Assembly (NCBI GenBank): GCA_965220285.1
Contig: OZ244818.1
Location: 5,580,001 to 5,644,000 of the forward strand
Direction: 5' to 3'
Length of the DNA: 64,000 nt
Source: Bin5 sp009843665
Lineage (GTDB): Bacteria > Chloroflexota > Anaerolineae > Caldilineales > Caldilineaceae
Each line of letters starts with the position of its first letter. The first letter of the stretch is position 1. The notes beneath the pieces were generated by a model that did not search any database, was not told the origin of the DNA, and worked only from the letters and a program-made list of their open reading frames with translations. This document shows, in pieces, positions 24,259 through 32,880 of the stretch. Position numbers and translations under genes: made by a program.

Positions 24259-24432
24259 GCGGTTCAGTTCTGGGGCGAGAAAGGTCAGGCGAGGGCATCG
24301 TCCCAGTGGTGGCTGAAACAGCTTGCTGTCCATTGACCAGGCGTCAGATGGGCAGGCACAATGGAGGCCGCTTGCGGCCGACCGCCCAGAACTGCAGTGG
24401 TTAGTGGTTAGTGGTTAGTGGTTAGTGGTCAG
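24259..24432. repeat. Composite intergenic repeat, copy 2, with heptamer array
   Basis: Bases 24259-24370 match copy 1 (17619-17730), and 24380-24398 (ACCGCCCAGAACTGCAGT) match 17883 onward. After the match come four to five units of GGTTAGT ending GGTCAGA (about 24399-24433), where copy 1 has only a short GGTCAGTGGTCAC. The element lies between cmk and the E1-alpha gene. Confidence 0.7.
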
Positions 24433-24554
24433 ATAGGGCAGTACCTCGGATTCAGAGGTAAGCACGAAAAGGGTGCGGCTCCGCCGCTACCGGAGGTATG
24501 GGAAAGTACGCCCCATTCTGGGAGGGATTCCACATTCTGCCGTCGCTGCGGCTG

Positions 24555-24574
24555 ATACCAGATTGTGGTATGAT
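24555..24574 (+). promoter_or_regulatory. Possible -10 element and operator before the E1-alpha gene
   Basis: ATACCA-GATTG-TGGTAT (24555-24571) is a perfect 6-bp inverted repeat whose right arm overlaps a -10-like TATGAT (24569-24574). A matching -35 is not clear. A repressor site over the -10 is plausible; the gene start is 70 bases downstream. Confidence 0.3.
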
Positions 24575-24640
24575 TGCAGGCAGTTTTGGCGAATTCTGTT
24601 TGGTCGTTTGCAATTCTTTTCAGCGCAAAGGGGTAAGAAA

Positions 24641-25609
24641 ATGGCCGCGCTGACCAGTGAGCAGAAACTTGAGATGTTTTACTGGATGGTCCTGGCTCGG
24701 ACCTTCGATGAGGGGATGGTTTCTCTCTGGAAACAGGGCCGGGGGTTGGGCGGTACTTTCAGCCAGCGGGGCCATGAAGCCGTTAGCGTGGGTTCGGCAT
24801 ATGCACTTGCGCCGGAGGATATCATTGCGCCGATGCATCGAGATATCGGCGCCTATTTTCTCAGGGGATTGACCCCGCGCCGGGTTTTTGGCAACCTGCT
24901 GGGAAAAGTTACAGGTGTTTCCGGCGGGCGGGACGCCAATATTCACGGAATGGGTGACCTAAGCCTAAACATCGTTGGCTACATCAGCCATATTCCCATG
25001 TCGATGCCGATCACGCTGGGCGTGGCCATGAGCCTCAAACTTAGAAACGAGGCAAAGGTGGCGATGACCTATGTGGGAGACGGCGGCAGCAACGCAGGCC
25101 TATGGCACGAAACTCTGAATATGGCCGCCCTCTACAAGGTACCCTATGTATTGATAGTTGAAAATAACCAGTATGCTTACTCCACGCACGTATCGGACCA
25201 GATGCCGATTGAGAATATTGCAGACCGCGCGGCAGGCTACAACATGCCTGGGACTATTGTGGACGGAAACGACGTCGAAGCCGTCTATGCGGCGACTTGC
25301 GAAGCGGTGGACCGGGCCAGGCAGGGAGGCGGACCCTCTCTAATTGAAGCCAAGACCATGCGGATGTTGGGCCACGCCATCCACGACGGCGCCGAGTATG
25401 TGCCGCGTGAACTCCTGGCCAAGTGGGAGAAAAAGGACCCGATCGCCCGCTTTCAGGGTAAGCTGCTAGCTGAAGAGATAGCCGACATTGAAGAGTTGAA
25501 TGAGATTCGCCAGCGGGCTGCGGTTGAAATTGAGGACGCGATCGAGTTCGCCGAATCCAGCCCATATCCCGATCCGGAAACCGTTGAAGAGGGGATTTAC
25601 GCGCCCTGA
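24641..25609 (+). CDS. Thiamine-diphosphate dehydrogenase E1 component, alpha subunit
   Basis: E1-alpha of a pyruvate, branched-chain 2-oxoacid or acetoin dehydrogenase complex (322 aa). It carries the ThDP-Mg motif GDGGSNAGLWHETLNMAA, the entry region FSQRGHEAVSVGSAYAL, HRDIGAYFLRG, and the phosphorylation-loop-like GHAIHDGAEYVP. The ATG follows AAAGGGGTAAG. E1-alpha needs a beta subunit for the active site, but neither E1-beta nor E2 or E3 lies within the window, so this subunit must pair with one encoded elsewhere. The substrate cannot be settled; family form suggests pyruvate or acetoin. Confidence 0.88.
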   Translation: MAALTSEQKLEMFYWMVLARTFDEGMVSLWKQGRGLGGTFSQRGHEAVSVGSAYALAPEDIIAPMHRDIGAYFLRGLTPRRVFGNLLGKVTGVSGGRDANIHGMGDLSLNIVGYISHIPMSMPITLGVAMSLKLRNEAKVAMTYVGDGGSNAGLWHETLNMAALYKVPYVLIVENNQYAYSTHVSDQMPIENIADRAAGYNMPGTIVDGNDVEAVYAATCEAVDRARQGGGPSLIEAKTMRMLGHAIHDGAEYVPRELLAKWEKKDPIARFQGKLLAEEIADIEELNEIRQRAAVEIEDAIEFAESSPYPDPETVEEGIYAP

Positions 25610-25706
25610 CGTCGAAGTAAGTGAGGTTGCTTGCAGTCGTTGGCAGACACAAGCCGCTTCCCAGAAAGTATGGGATTTCGGTGCTACCAGATTGAAGCAT
25701 AGCTCT

Positions 25707-25740
25707 TCGCCGGCCGCGATTCGGCCGGCGATTCTGTTTG
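25707..25740 (+). terminator. GC-rich hairpin after the E1-alpha gene
   Basis: CGCCGGCC (25708-25715) pairs with GGCCGGCG (25723-25730) over a 7-base loop, followed by the weak T-rich ATTCTGTTTG. It lies between the E1-alpha stop and the next gene, so a terminator is likely although the U tract is poor. Confidence 0.45.
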
Positions 25741-25756
25741 GAATAGATGCTATTCG

Positions 25757-28700
25757 ATGAACCGACACCAGCGCAGTTCGACATTCCCAATTGTCTGGTC
25801 GTACTGTGTTCTTGCCGCGCTGTTCTTTGCTCCTTACCTGCTTGGGCTGTCTGCATTTGCCGCCGGAGATTTCACCAGGCACTATCTGCCCTATAGCTTT
25901 TTTCAGCAGAAGTCCCTACTGTTGGGGCAGCTACCTGTCTGGAATCCACACGTTAACTCCGGCCATCCCTTCCTCGCGGATACAGAATCTGCAGTATTCT
26001 ACCCCGTCAGCAACGCCCTTCTGTTGCTATCATCATTCAGTTCCACTGTGGTGGGCAGACTCTACTGGCTGCAGGTGGAAGCAGTTGTCCACGTAGTTTT
26101 GGGGTGCTGCTTCACCGCGCTGCTTGCGCACCGTCTGACGGAGAGCCGAATGGCCGGCTTCGCAGCCGGGCTGATCTTCGGCTTTTCCGGTTATCTGACC
26201 GGATATCCTCCATTGCAGCTAGGCATCCTGCGCGTGGCCGTCTGGCTGCCGCTGATTCTGTGGCTGCTGTTGCCGGAAAGGACAGGAAGACTGAAATGGA
26301 GTCGCTGGCTTTGGGCCGGCGCAGTACACGCTATCGCTTTCTATGCCAACCATCCCCAGACGTTTCTTTTCCTTACCTATGCAGTAGGGGGATGGATGCT
26401 AATGTTGATGGTCGCACAAAGTCGTTGGCGTCCCACGACGGAGAACAGCTTTGAAGGGGGAAAGAAAACGTGGCAAATTGAACGCGGGCGCTTGGTTCAG
26501 TACCTGGGATCAGTTGCCGCGTACGCCGCCCTTCTGATTTGCCTGACGGCTGCGCAGCTGTGGCCTGCCCTAGAATTCACAGCGTTGTCTGTACGTTCCG
26601 CCCGACCCTTTCACGAATTAAGCAGCGGCTTTCCACCGCAGGACATCTGGCAGCTTTTCGTACCTCGTGTTTTGAGTCTTTACTCACCCCTTTACGTGGG
26701 CATCGCCGGTCTTGGTCTGTCCGCGGTTGCCGTGTCCGCGCTGCTGTGTAACCGGCTGGACGTCTCAAGGGCCCACCCCATTGCGCGCCCGGCTGCAATC
26801 TTCTTTGCCGTCACGCTCTGCTTATCCATCTTGATCTCATTCGGAGATCTTCTTCCGATCTATCCTCTACTTTATCGGTTTGCGCCAGGTTGGTCCCTTT
26901 TCCGGGGGCAGGAGCGAGTTGCCTATCTTGTTGCATTTTCGCTTAGTGTCCTATGCGGATATGGAATGGCGCTATTGCCTTCTCTGACTGTTCGCTGGCG
27001 TGAGAGGTTCAGCTGGGCATTTTTGGCATGTGTTGGCGGCGCCATCGCACTGGTTTTCGCAATTTGGCATCTTCCCGGACGACTTGAAGAATCCGATGGG
27101 AGTTTCTTGTTCGATGCGGGCAAGTCGTTACTACTTGCCTCAGTATTCCTGGTACTTTGCAGTCGTATAAGGCTGTTGCGTACGCACCTCATCCTTCTGC
27201 TTTTTGTCATATTCGTCGACCTCTTCGCCTCCAATTTCGCAACCATTCTTGCAGATGGACAGGAGATCCGATCCGAGTTGACGCGCCCTGAAATGGCAGC
27301 TACGTTGGAGGCATCACAGTCGCTAAACGGTGCATCGACATTTCTTCCGCCTCGAGTTTACAACGAGCGTCGTCTGCCGGAAGACAGCGGCATGTTGGCC
27401 GGATGGGAGGATGTTTGGGCCGCAAGCGTGTTGCGCCTATCCGCCTACAACGGGTTCTTTGTGGACTTTCCCCCGGAACGCATGTGGAAACTGACAGGAG
27501 TCGGTACCGTGCTCACCTGGAGAGAGGAGCTGCCGGTTGCCAGCCGATTGGTGGAAGAGTTCCCTCTGGGAAACGAGACGACCCGCCTGCATAAGTTGGC
27601 GTCTATATTTCCGCGCATGTGGTGGTCGCAGAGAGTTCGGAGAGTTGAAGACTTGCCTGCGCTCGCGCTTCTGGCAGATCCCAGTTTCGACCCTCTCCAG
27701 GAGGTGCTGGTAGCGGATTCCGAAGCGGATGTTCTGGGAGAAGCATGGGAAGAAGGCGTGCTGCAAATCGGAGAAAGGGGCGAGGCCACACTTGAGGCGG
27801 TCCGCGTCGGGCCCACGCGCCTGGAGGTCCAGATCGATAGCAACCAACCAGGTATTCTCTTCGTCAGTGAAAACCACCTGCCTGGATGGGAAGCAGAATG
27901 GAGGACAGAAAGTCAATCGTTACAGCCAGTCCAATTACCGATTGTACGCGCCCATCTGGCCTTTCTGGGCATCCCTGTCCCTGCCGGCAGCGGGACCGTT
28001 GATCTGGCCTACCGTCCGGCGAGCGTGCGCTGGGGATTGACAATCAGCGCCATTGGTTGGATCGCTCTAGCGGCAGCATTGTGGGGGCAAATCTCTGCGG
28101 GGCTCAGGACCATATGGAACCGAGCTCGAAATTGGGTAGGAGCGATGCGGCATATTGACCTTTTGAAGCCGGCCACAGATTGGAGCAGAGAGACTGCCGG
28201 GCATGAGAACGGCATGTCATGCTCCAGGGCTTGGGGGGTATTCTCTGACGTCCGCGTACAACGGGTAGTCGTATTGGCGGCCACTGTTGTTGGCTTTGCT
28301 CTTCGGCTTTACCAGGTGGCCGACCAGGAGCTGGTTGTTGGAGAGGCAGTGCACTATTGGTACAGCCAACTCCCGATTCCCACACTTATCCATATGTTCA
28401 ACGAAGGAGGGAGTGAGACTTTTTTGGCGAGCCACTGGTTAAACCACTACTGGCTCCGACTCGCGGGGAGCAGCGAGTTTGCCATACGGTCCGTTTCGGC
28501 CATTCTAGGCACACTAGCCATTCCGATCTTTTACTGTCTCGCCAAGGGGCTTCGCTTGCCCGCATTTGCCGCGCTGACGGCGACACTACTGATGGCCGTA
28601 AGTTCATACGCGGTTAAAGCAAGTCAGGGGATTCTTCTCTATCCTCTCAGCCTAACTCTTTCAGTTTCCAGCGCAGCGCTGGCATTCCGACTGATCAGCG

Positions 28701-30331
28701 GGTCCAAGAACAGGAGCGTTTTCCTGGCGTACGTCCTTTGTACCGCGGCCACATTCTATACTCAGGTTTTCGCAGTTCTTGCTCTCCTTGCTCAGAATCT
28801 GTACGTATTCTACTTGTTTGTGCGCAAGGATAGGAGCAGATCGAAGTCGCCACTACAAGGCCCGAACCGGTCTTTGCTTAGGCGTTGGGCATGGGCGCAG
28901 TTCTCGACAGTTGTCCTGTGCATCCCGTGGATTCTGAGCGCCCGAAACGGAACGTTTGATTTTGCAGGAAGCGATACAGCTAACTCGGTTATTTCGATGT
29001 TGTGGTGGAGATTCGCAGGCTATCCCATCGGTGACCTGGTGCCGGGGCGAGTCTGGCTGTTGAATGCCGGGATTCTTGGTCTTTTCTGCATTGCAGCCGC
29101 GATGTTAGGGGAGTTTCTCCTGGCGCGGCGTCGAACCCACATGGAAGGCAAGAGTGGACTAGGTCCGGGAGAATACGACGAAACAGATGGTACAGCGGCA
29201 ACGGATTCGTCGCACCATGTTCCAGAGCAGAGCCCGATGATCTTCATTCTGCTCATGCTGGTCATGGCCCCGCTCGCATTTTGGGGCCCTCTCTTCAGGC
29301 ACTGGTTCATGCATGGTAGCCTTTACGCGATAACTTTGCCACCATACTTGCTTCTGATGGCGACCGGGCTGACGCGCATCGGCGACTGGATTGAGAGCTG
29401 GCTGGGGAGGAGATGGAGGGCATGGACTGACGACAGTTCGGCGGACGGTCCGACTCTCTTGGGCAGACTACCAAGTGGAATTGTTTTCGCAGTCAGTCTC
29501 GTAGCGATACTGGTGGCGGGCAACCTGTTTACGTGGCGAAACTACCACACTGATCCTGAGTTCAGCAGTTCGAGAGGATTGAGGGAGTTGTCCTCAGTGT
29601 TGGAGCGGTGGAGCGCCGGGCTGTATCTGGACGAGGTCCATATCCTCCAAAGCTTTCCCGACCCCACTCTCTTCCTCTACTATTACCAGGGGGATGTCGA
29701 GAATTCGGTGTTGCCGCGCCATGATCACGACTTGGAAGGCGCAAAGGAAGCCGTAAACGCGTTGCGTGATAGCAACGTATTGAGAATCATTCTTCCGGTC
29801 AGTCTGAACGGTGATCAGGAAGGTCCCGACCTTGCGAGGCAGGCGCTTGCCGGTTCCTACCATCTGGCAGGTCAGGAAACCTTTGGGCCCTGGCAAGTGG
29901 AACTCTACTCGCGGCCCTATCCTGAGGCGTGGCTGCTCGTGGAAACCGAATTTGTCAATGGACTGGTCCTCGAGCGGGTAGAGGTTAGTCCGCTGTGGCC
30001 ACCTGCCCGCGGGCGACTGGTCGTACACATGGAGTGGCGGGGGGATCCCTCGGCCCTTACAGGAGGTGAGAAGATCTTTCTGCACCTGGTCGACGAATCG
30101 GGTAATCTGATCGCCCAGTTGGATCCGGAATTTCGAATGGAAAGTGCCGATCTTTCGATGGCCGCGGCTATGCCGATTCCTTCAGATGTTCCGGATGGCT
30201 CGCTGCGCCTTTTGGCAGGTCTGTACGACGTCACTGTTGAAGGGGCTCCGCGGATCCTGACGGATTCGGGTGAGGATTCTGTGCAGATTGCTTTCTTCAG
30301 ATTTACGGACTGTGACGTGTGTGGGCGATGA
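25757..30331 (+). CDS. 1524-aa membrane protein: YfhO-like plus GT39/ArnT-like fusion
   Basis: Two multispanning halves in one chain. The N-terminal half (about residues 1-760) resembles YfhO-family proteins. It has FTRHYLPYSFFQQKSLLLGQLPVWNPHVNSG after the first helix, some twelve helices, then an extracytoplasmic beta-rich domain ending LFVSENHLPGWEAEW and a last helix near 755-775. The C-terminal half starts at about residue 835 and resembles GT39/ArnT glycosyltransferases: VGFALRLYQVADQELVVGEAVHYW, many helices, then a C-terminal beta domain. The usual catalytic DE of the first loop (FDEA) reads GEA (near residue 861), so one acidic residue is missing. A role in moving sugars from polyprenyl-phosphate donors at the outer membrane face is inferred from family. 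No frameshift separates the halves. Confidence 0.75.
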   Translation: MNRHQRSSTFPIVWSYCVLAALFFAPYLLGLSAFAAGDFTRHYLPYSFFQQKSLLLGQLPVWNPHVNSGHPFLADTESAVFYPVSNALLLLSSFSSTVVGRLYWLQVEAVVHVVLGCCFTALLAHRLTESRMAGFAAGLIFGFSGYLTGYPPLQLGILRVAVWLPLILWLLLPERTGRLKWSRWLWAGAVHAIAFYANHPQTFLFLTYAVGGWMLMLMVAQSRWRPTTENSFEGGKKTWQIERGRLVQYLGSVAAYAALLICLTAAQLWPALEFTALSVRSARPFHELSSGFPPQDIWQLFVPRVLSLYSPLYVGIAGLGLSAVAVSALLCNRLDVSRAHPIARPAAIFFAVTLCLSILISFGDLLPIYPLLYRFAPGWSLFRGQERVAYLVAFSLSVLCGYGMALLPSLTVRWRERFSWAFLACVGGAIALVFAIWHLPGRLEESDGSFLFDAGKSLLLASVFLVLCSRIRLLRTHLILLLFVIFVDLFASNFATILADGQEIRSELTRPEMAATLEASQSLNGASTFLPPRVYNERRLPEDSGMLAGWEDVWAASVLRLSAYNGFFVDFPPERMWKLTGVGTVLTWREELPVASRLVEEFPLGNETTRLHKLASIFPRMWWSQRVRRVEDLPALALLADPSFDPLQEVLVADSEADVLGEAWEEGVLQIGERGEATLEAVRVGPTRLEVQIDSNQPGILFVSENHLPGWEAEWRTESQSLQPVQLPIVRAHLAFLGIPVPAGSGTVDLAYRPASVRWGLTISAIGWIALAAALWGQISAGLRTIWNRARNWVGAMRHIDLLKPATDWSRETAGHENGMSCSRAWGVFSDVRVQRVVVLAATVVGFALRLYQVADQELVVGEAVHYWYSQLPIPTLIHMFNEGGSETFLASHWLNHYWLRLAGSSEFAIRSVSAILGTLAIPIFYCLAKGLRLPAFAALTATLLMAVSSYAVKASQGILLYPLSLTLSVSSAALAFRLISGSKNRSVFLAYVLCTAATFYTQVFAVLALLAQNLYVFYLFVRKDRSRSKSPLQGPNRSLLRRWAWAQFSTVVLCIPWILSARNGTFDFAGSDTANSVISMLWWRFAGYPIGDLVPGRVWLLNAGILGLFCIAAAMLGEFLLARRRTHMEGKSGLGPGEYDETDGTAATDSSHHVPEQSPMIFILLMLVMAPLAFWGPLFRHWFMHGSLYAITLPPYLLLMATGLTRIGDWIESWLGRRWRAWTDDSSADGPTLLGRLPSGIVFAVSLVAILVAGNLFTWRNYHTDPEFSSSRGLRELSSVLERWSAGLYLDEVHILQSFPDPTLFLYYYQGDVENSVLPRHDHDLEGAKEAVNALRDSNVLRIILPVSLNGDQEGPDLARQALAGSYHLAGQETFGPWQVELYSRPYPEAWLLVETEFVNGLVLERVEVSPLWPPARGRLVVHMEWRGDPSALTGGEKIFLHLVDESGNLIAQLDPEFRMESADLSMAAAMPIPSDVPDGSLRLLAGLYDVTVEGAPRILTDSGEDSVQIAFFRFTDCDVCGR

Positions 30332-30534
30332 CAGGGATGGATTCCCAAGATGGGTTGCTCGGAGCCTGGTGCCTTCCTGGGTCGGGGTTGCCAGATCATT
30401 CCGGGAACGCAGCGGGTTCGTCCGTCTGTCCCGACCTGTGGAAGTCGAACACTGTTCACAGAGTTGAGCCAGAAGACATGTCATCCAAATGGCGGCAGCC
30501 TCGAAATGAAGAACTGTAGGGGAAGTGTTCTCGC

Positions 30535-32826
30535 GTGATCTCCAGGATTCTCTTTGGAACGGACATAGAGAAGGGGCTGGTAGGCTTCTTGCTCGTTGGG
30601 TTTTTCGTCACCGGCTTAACCTATAGCCTCGTCGTGCCGCCGTTTGAGACACCTGATGAAATCTACCATTACGCATTTGCCCGGCACCTGGCCGCGGGGA
30701 ACGGCCTTCCTGTGCAGGGACCAGAAAGGACCGGGCCGTGGGAGCAGGAAGGGAGTCAGCCTCCGCTGTACTACGGTTTGGTGGCACTGGCGACCGCCGG
30801 CATCGATCAGGGCGGCCTCGACAGTTTTGCGGAGGAGAATCCCAGAGCCAATCTAGGCGACCCACATCAGCCGGGCAACAAAAACTTTATGCTATTCAGC
30901 GCTCAAAGAAGACCGCTGATTGGCGTTAACCTAGCCCTGCACGTCGGCCGTTGGATCTCCCTCGTTCTCGGCACGATGACTGTCTTTTTTACCTACCTGC
31001 TTGCACGCTGCGCCTTTCCTGGTGACACTTGGTCTCGCCTGCTGGCAACAGCCCTGGTGGCGACCATTCCTCAGTTTACGTTTATCAGCGCGAGCCTTTC
31101 CAACGACAATTTGATAACTGTTGTCAGCGCGGCCACGCTGGTCAGTTTGGCGGCTTTGGGCGGCCGCACGACGAGAGTAGGTATCCTCTGGTGGGAATGG
31201 GGTGGACTCGGTCTGCTGTTAAGTTTAGGTGCGTTGAGTAAACTGCAGGGGTTGGGGCTGATTCTGCTGGCAGCCTATACTTTCACTCTGTATGCAAGAA
31301 TGGACAACGCCTGGGGATCTCTTATTCAGGGGGCGATTTGGGTCGCAGGCGTAGTCTTGATCGTCGCTGGGTGGTGGTACATACGCAACCTGGTGCTTTA
31401 CGGCGATCCGTTCGGTACCACAAATCTGCTCAGCGTAACCGGACAGCGCGTGGAGCCGCTGACACTCTCGGGACTTTATGGAGAATTGCGCGGCCTGCAG
31501 ATGTCATTCTGGGGTCTTTTTGGGTGGTTCAGTATTCTCCTGCCTTCGTGGACCTATACGCTCTTCGAGATGCTGACAGCACTGGCCGCTTCGGGCGCCG
31601 TCATTGTCTGTGTGCGCTCTCTGCGGGCCTCCCTTGTGTCAGTCGCGCCACGTGAACAGATGGTGAACGCTGTCGGTATCTCCTGGGTCTGGGCCCTTAT
31701 TTCTGTGTCGCTCCTTGCATACTGGATTTCCGTAGCACAGGGTTCGCAGGGCAGGCTGTTGTTCCCTGCCATAAGTGCGCTAGTTGTGATCGCGGTGTTA
31801 GGTCTGCGCTTTTGGGCTGGGCTTCTTCCCCGCGTGGTGCGTGTTGCCGTGGGGTCGCTTGTTCCTCTGGGGCTATGGTCTTGTTCCCTCTATGCTCTGG
31901 TCGTTCTTTTGCCGGACTCGTACGGGCTGGATGGGTCGGCCAACGTAGTGAATGAATTGCCACCGGACGCCACGCCAGTCGGGAAGGTATATGGCGAAGG
32001 AGTTGAGTTGGTGGCTGCCCGTCTGCCAGATTCTGACGCCTTTGCCGGAGACGCTGTGCCGGTGACTCTCTATTTCCGTGCCTCCCAGATACAGGAGAAA
32101 GACCATGAACTTTTCGTTCATCTTCTGGATGCGGATGGCTTGCAGATAGGAAACGTGACAACGCATCCCGGCTGGGGGACTCGTCCGCTGACACTGTGGG
32201 AGCCGGGCGTATTGTACGAGGACTCGCACCAGATTCCACTTCTTCGCAGCTCGCCCACAGTCGCCAGAATGTACGTTGGCTTTATCGATCCGGCTTCCAC
32301 TGCCCTAGAGAGTGAGGGCCTAGTGCCCGTCGCAGGCGGGGGGCCAAGAATTGAGAGCCGAGTCATCTGGACGCATTACCGGCAACTGGAACCGCTGGCC
32401 GTCAGATACGATGGCGGAATCTCTCTGGTGGGCGCGGCGGTGGGACAGGGAGAAGTCCAGTTTGCGACGACTGAAGAGATTATTATGCCAAGGGATCGTT
32501 CCATGTGGGTCGCGCTGCAATGGCAGGATCCGGTCGATTCAGAGACTGTTTACGGAACGTCGCTGCGGCTCTATGCAGCGGAATCCGAGGGAAGCTGGGT
32601 CTTCCAGGAGGATACTGACTTGTGGAAGGCTGCCGGGGCCACCAGTGCTGAATCTGCGCTTCAGGCTACAATTGATACTCTCATTCGCCTGGATTTCCCT
32701 CCTGAACTGCCTGCAGGCGAGTACGAGTTGCGCCTACTATTGTACGATGCCGTTACCTTGCAGACCGTGGTTCAAGACGGAACATGGGAGCCCGAGCTGA
32801 TCCTGGGGCGGCTAAGGGTGGACTGA
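30535..32826 (+). CDS. DUF2142/GT39-like membrane glycosyltransferase candidate
   Basis: A 763-aa membrane protein starting at a GTG preceded by AGGGGAA. After the first helix the loop reads VVPPFETPDEIYHYAFARHLAAG, with the acidic DE pair that serves catalysis in GT-C glycosyltransferases and the PDExxHF-like signature of DUF2142. About eleven helices follow (to about residue 460), then an extracytoplasmic beta-sandwich of about 300 residues. That sandwich has two similar parts (VTLYFRASQIQEKDHELFVHLLDADG and WVALQWQDPV), resembling the tail domain of the preceding protein (LVVHMEWRGDPS...EKIFLHLVDESG). The two neighbours are thus related in layout and probably act together in envelope glycan assembly. 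Confidence 0.75.
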   Translation: MISRILFGTDIEKGLVGFLLVGFFVTGLTYSLVVPPFETPDEIYHYAFARHLAAGNGLPVQGPERTGPWEQEGSQPPLYYGLVALATAGIDQGGLDSFAEENPRANLGDPHQPGNKNFMLFSAQRRPLIGVNLALHVGRWISLVLGTMTVFFTYLLARCAFPGDTWSRLLATALVATIPQFTFISASLSNDNLITVVSAATLVSLAALGGRTTRVGILWWEWGGLGLLLSLGALSKLQGLGLILLAAYTFTLYARMDNAWGSLIQGAIWVAGVVLIVAGWWYIRNLVLYGDPFGTTNLLSVTGQRVEPLTLSGLYGELRGLQMSFWGLFGWFSILLPSWTYTLFEMLTALAASGAVIVCVRSLRASLVSVAPREQMVNAVGISWVWALISVSLLAYWISVAQGSQGRLLFPAISALVVIAVLGLRFWAGLLPRVVRVAVGSLVPLGLWSCSLYALVVLLPDSYGLDGSANVVNELPPDATPVGKVYGEGVELVAARLPDSDAFAGDAVPVTLYFRASQIQEKDHELFVHLLDADGLQIGNVTTHPGWGTRPLTLWEPGVLYEDSHQIPLLRSSPTVARMYVGFIDPASTALESEGLVPVAGGGPRIESRVIWTHYRQLEPLAVRYDGGISLVGAAVGQGEVQFATTEEIIMPRDRSMWVALQWQDPVDSETVYGTSLRLYAAESEGSWVFQEDTDLWKAAGATSAESALQATIDTLIRLDFPPELPAGEYELRLLLYDAVTLQTVVQDGTWEPELILGRLRVD

Positions 32827-32880
32827 CAAAGAGGAGGTCAGACATTTCGTAAACTTTGAAGATGGCTAGCCAGAGGACAG

